Below are positions 63,408 through 64,000 of a stretch of 64,000 bases of DNA, one piece after another. The position numbers were made by a program, and so were the translations under genes. Source of the stretch: Piromyces finnis (Eukaryota; Neocallimastigomycota; Neocallimastigomycetes; Neocallimastigales; Neocallimastigaceae); the NCBI GenBank assembly GCA_002104945.1, contig MCFH01000024.1:1-64000 (forward strand), in the 5' to 3' direction. How positions within the stretch are numbered: the stretch's first letter is position 1; every line of letters starts with the position of its first letter. The notes under the pieces are model-generated. The model was given only the letters and a program-made list of their open reading frames with translations. It was not told where the DNA came from and searched no databases.

Positions 63408-64000
63408 CATTATAAAAAGAAAAAAAAAAAAAGAATTAAAGGTTAAAGGTATATTCAATATAAAATATTAAAGATGAATTAGAAATAAAACTTTTTCACC
63501 CTTTAATATTTGATAAAAACTAAACCTTTTAGTATTAAGATAAATCTTTTTTTTTTTTAACTCTCCATTATGATATTAAATAAAGTTATTAAAAATAAAT
63601 TAAAAATTAAATAGGACTTAACAAAAAGATAATTGTAATTCTTATGATTAATTATTATTCATTTTAAAATAATTTAATATGGCATCTGTACTAAAGATAT
63701 AAACCTATAAAAAAAAATAGAAAAAGATAATACATACTTATTTATTACCGTTATTCTCAATATTACTTTATTACTAATACTATTAAAAACATTATTATTG
63801 TTAAAATAGCATTGCCTTTATTTTAATGCTAATATTATTTATATTTTTTCTATTATTTAAATTTCACTTTTTTATAGTTTACTTTTTTTTTAATTTATTA
63901 AATATAATAAAAATTACTCATTTTAATATATTTTATGAGTGGATTTTTTTAATTGTTTTTTTTATTGGTTATTGCGGTAAATAAATTAACATAAACTTTA
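62883..64000. other. AT-rich promoter region and window end
   Basis: Upstream of the GH9 gene. Contains a 28-base poly-A run near 63380-63407 and other homopolymers. A short hydrophobic frame at 62831-63046 overlaps the GH9 signal-peptide exon on the other strand and is not a gene. Nothing else is recognised. Confidence 0.65.

Overview
The window is extremely AT-rich nuclear DNA with short GT-AG introns (mostly about 50-250 bases), long AT-only intergenic spacers and many homopolymers and microsatellites. Its gene content points to an anaerobic gut fungus (Neocallimastigomycota). The strongest evidence is a secreted GH9 cellulase with three fungal dockerin (CBM10-type) domains. Families typical of these fungi support it: hevein-type CBM18 proteins, large ankyrin proteins, and AAA-ATPase-like/PD-(D/E)XK genes.

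Layout. 1-0.8 kb: relic of an AAA-ATPase-like/PD-(D/E)XK gene. 2.6-4.2 kb (-): ankyrin protein. 5.8-7.4 kb (-): decayed LINE reverse transcriptase. 9.6-10.7 kb (+): unidentified gene relic. 12.4-15.5 kb (-): two more broken AAA-ATPase-like genes. 18.7-19.6 kb (+): small intron-rich membrane protein with unresolved splicing. 22.8-23.8 kb (+): secreted protein with two DUF3237-like domains. 26.3-31.5 kb (+): full-size ABCA transporter. 32.5-35.6 kb (-): large ankyrin protein with a coding minisatellite. 37.1-39.1 kb (-): secreted LRR-CBM18 protein. 40.5-43.2 kb (+): ankyrin-SH3-proline/glutamine-rich protein with one frameshift. 44.4-45.6 kb (-): seven-helix membrane protein. 49.2-50.9 kb (+): GH114-CBM18 enzyme. 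51.3-53.7 kb (+): 5'-truncated LINE. 54.6-56.0 kb (+): membrane-anchored clan GH-A (GH53-like) hydrolase. 56.3-58.2 kb (-): fourth AAA-ATPase-like relic, split by a short poly-A retroposon. 58.4-62.9 kb (-): 18-exon dockerin-GH9 cellulase.

How the genes relate. Several intact genes encode secreted or surface proteins for polysaccharide work: the dockerin-GH9 enzyme would join the fungal cellulosome, the GH53-like enzyme is tethered, and the GH114 and LRR proteins carry chitin-binding modules suited to a fungal wall. They are not an operon. They are separated by kilobases and lie on both strands.

Most notable observations. (1) A 146-bp SINE-like insertion has a perfect 10-bp target-site duplication and poly-A tail; removing it leaves an open reading frame across the interrupted gene. 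A diverged relative lies 20 kb away. (2) The LRR-hevein gene is built from 23-codon exon cassettes with uniform phase-2 introns. (3) The GH9 gene has 7-nt and 18-nt microexons and a roughly 330-bp trinucleotide repeat in an intron. (4) All four AAA-ATPase-like/PD-(D/E)XK copies are broken. Exon coordinates were derived by hand from splice signals and reading-frame continuity. No database search was possible.
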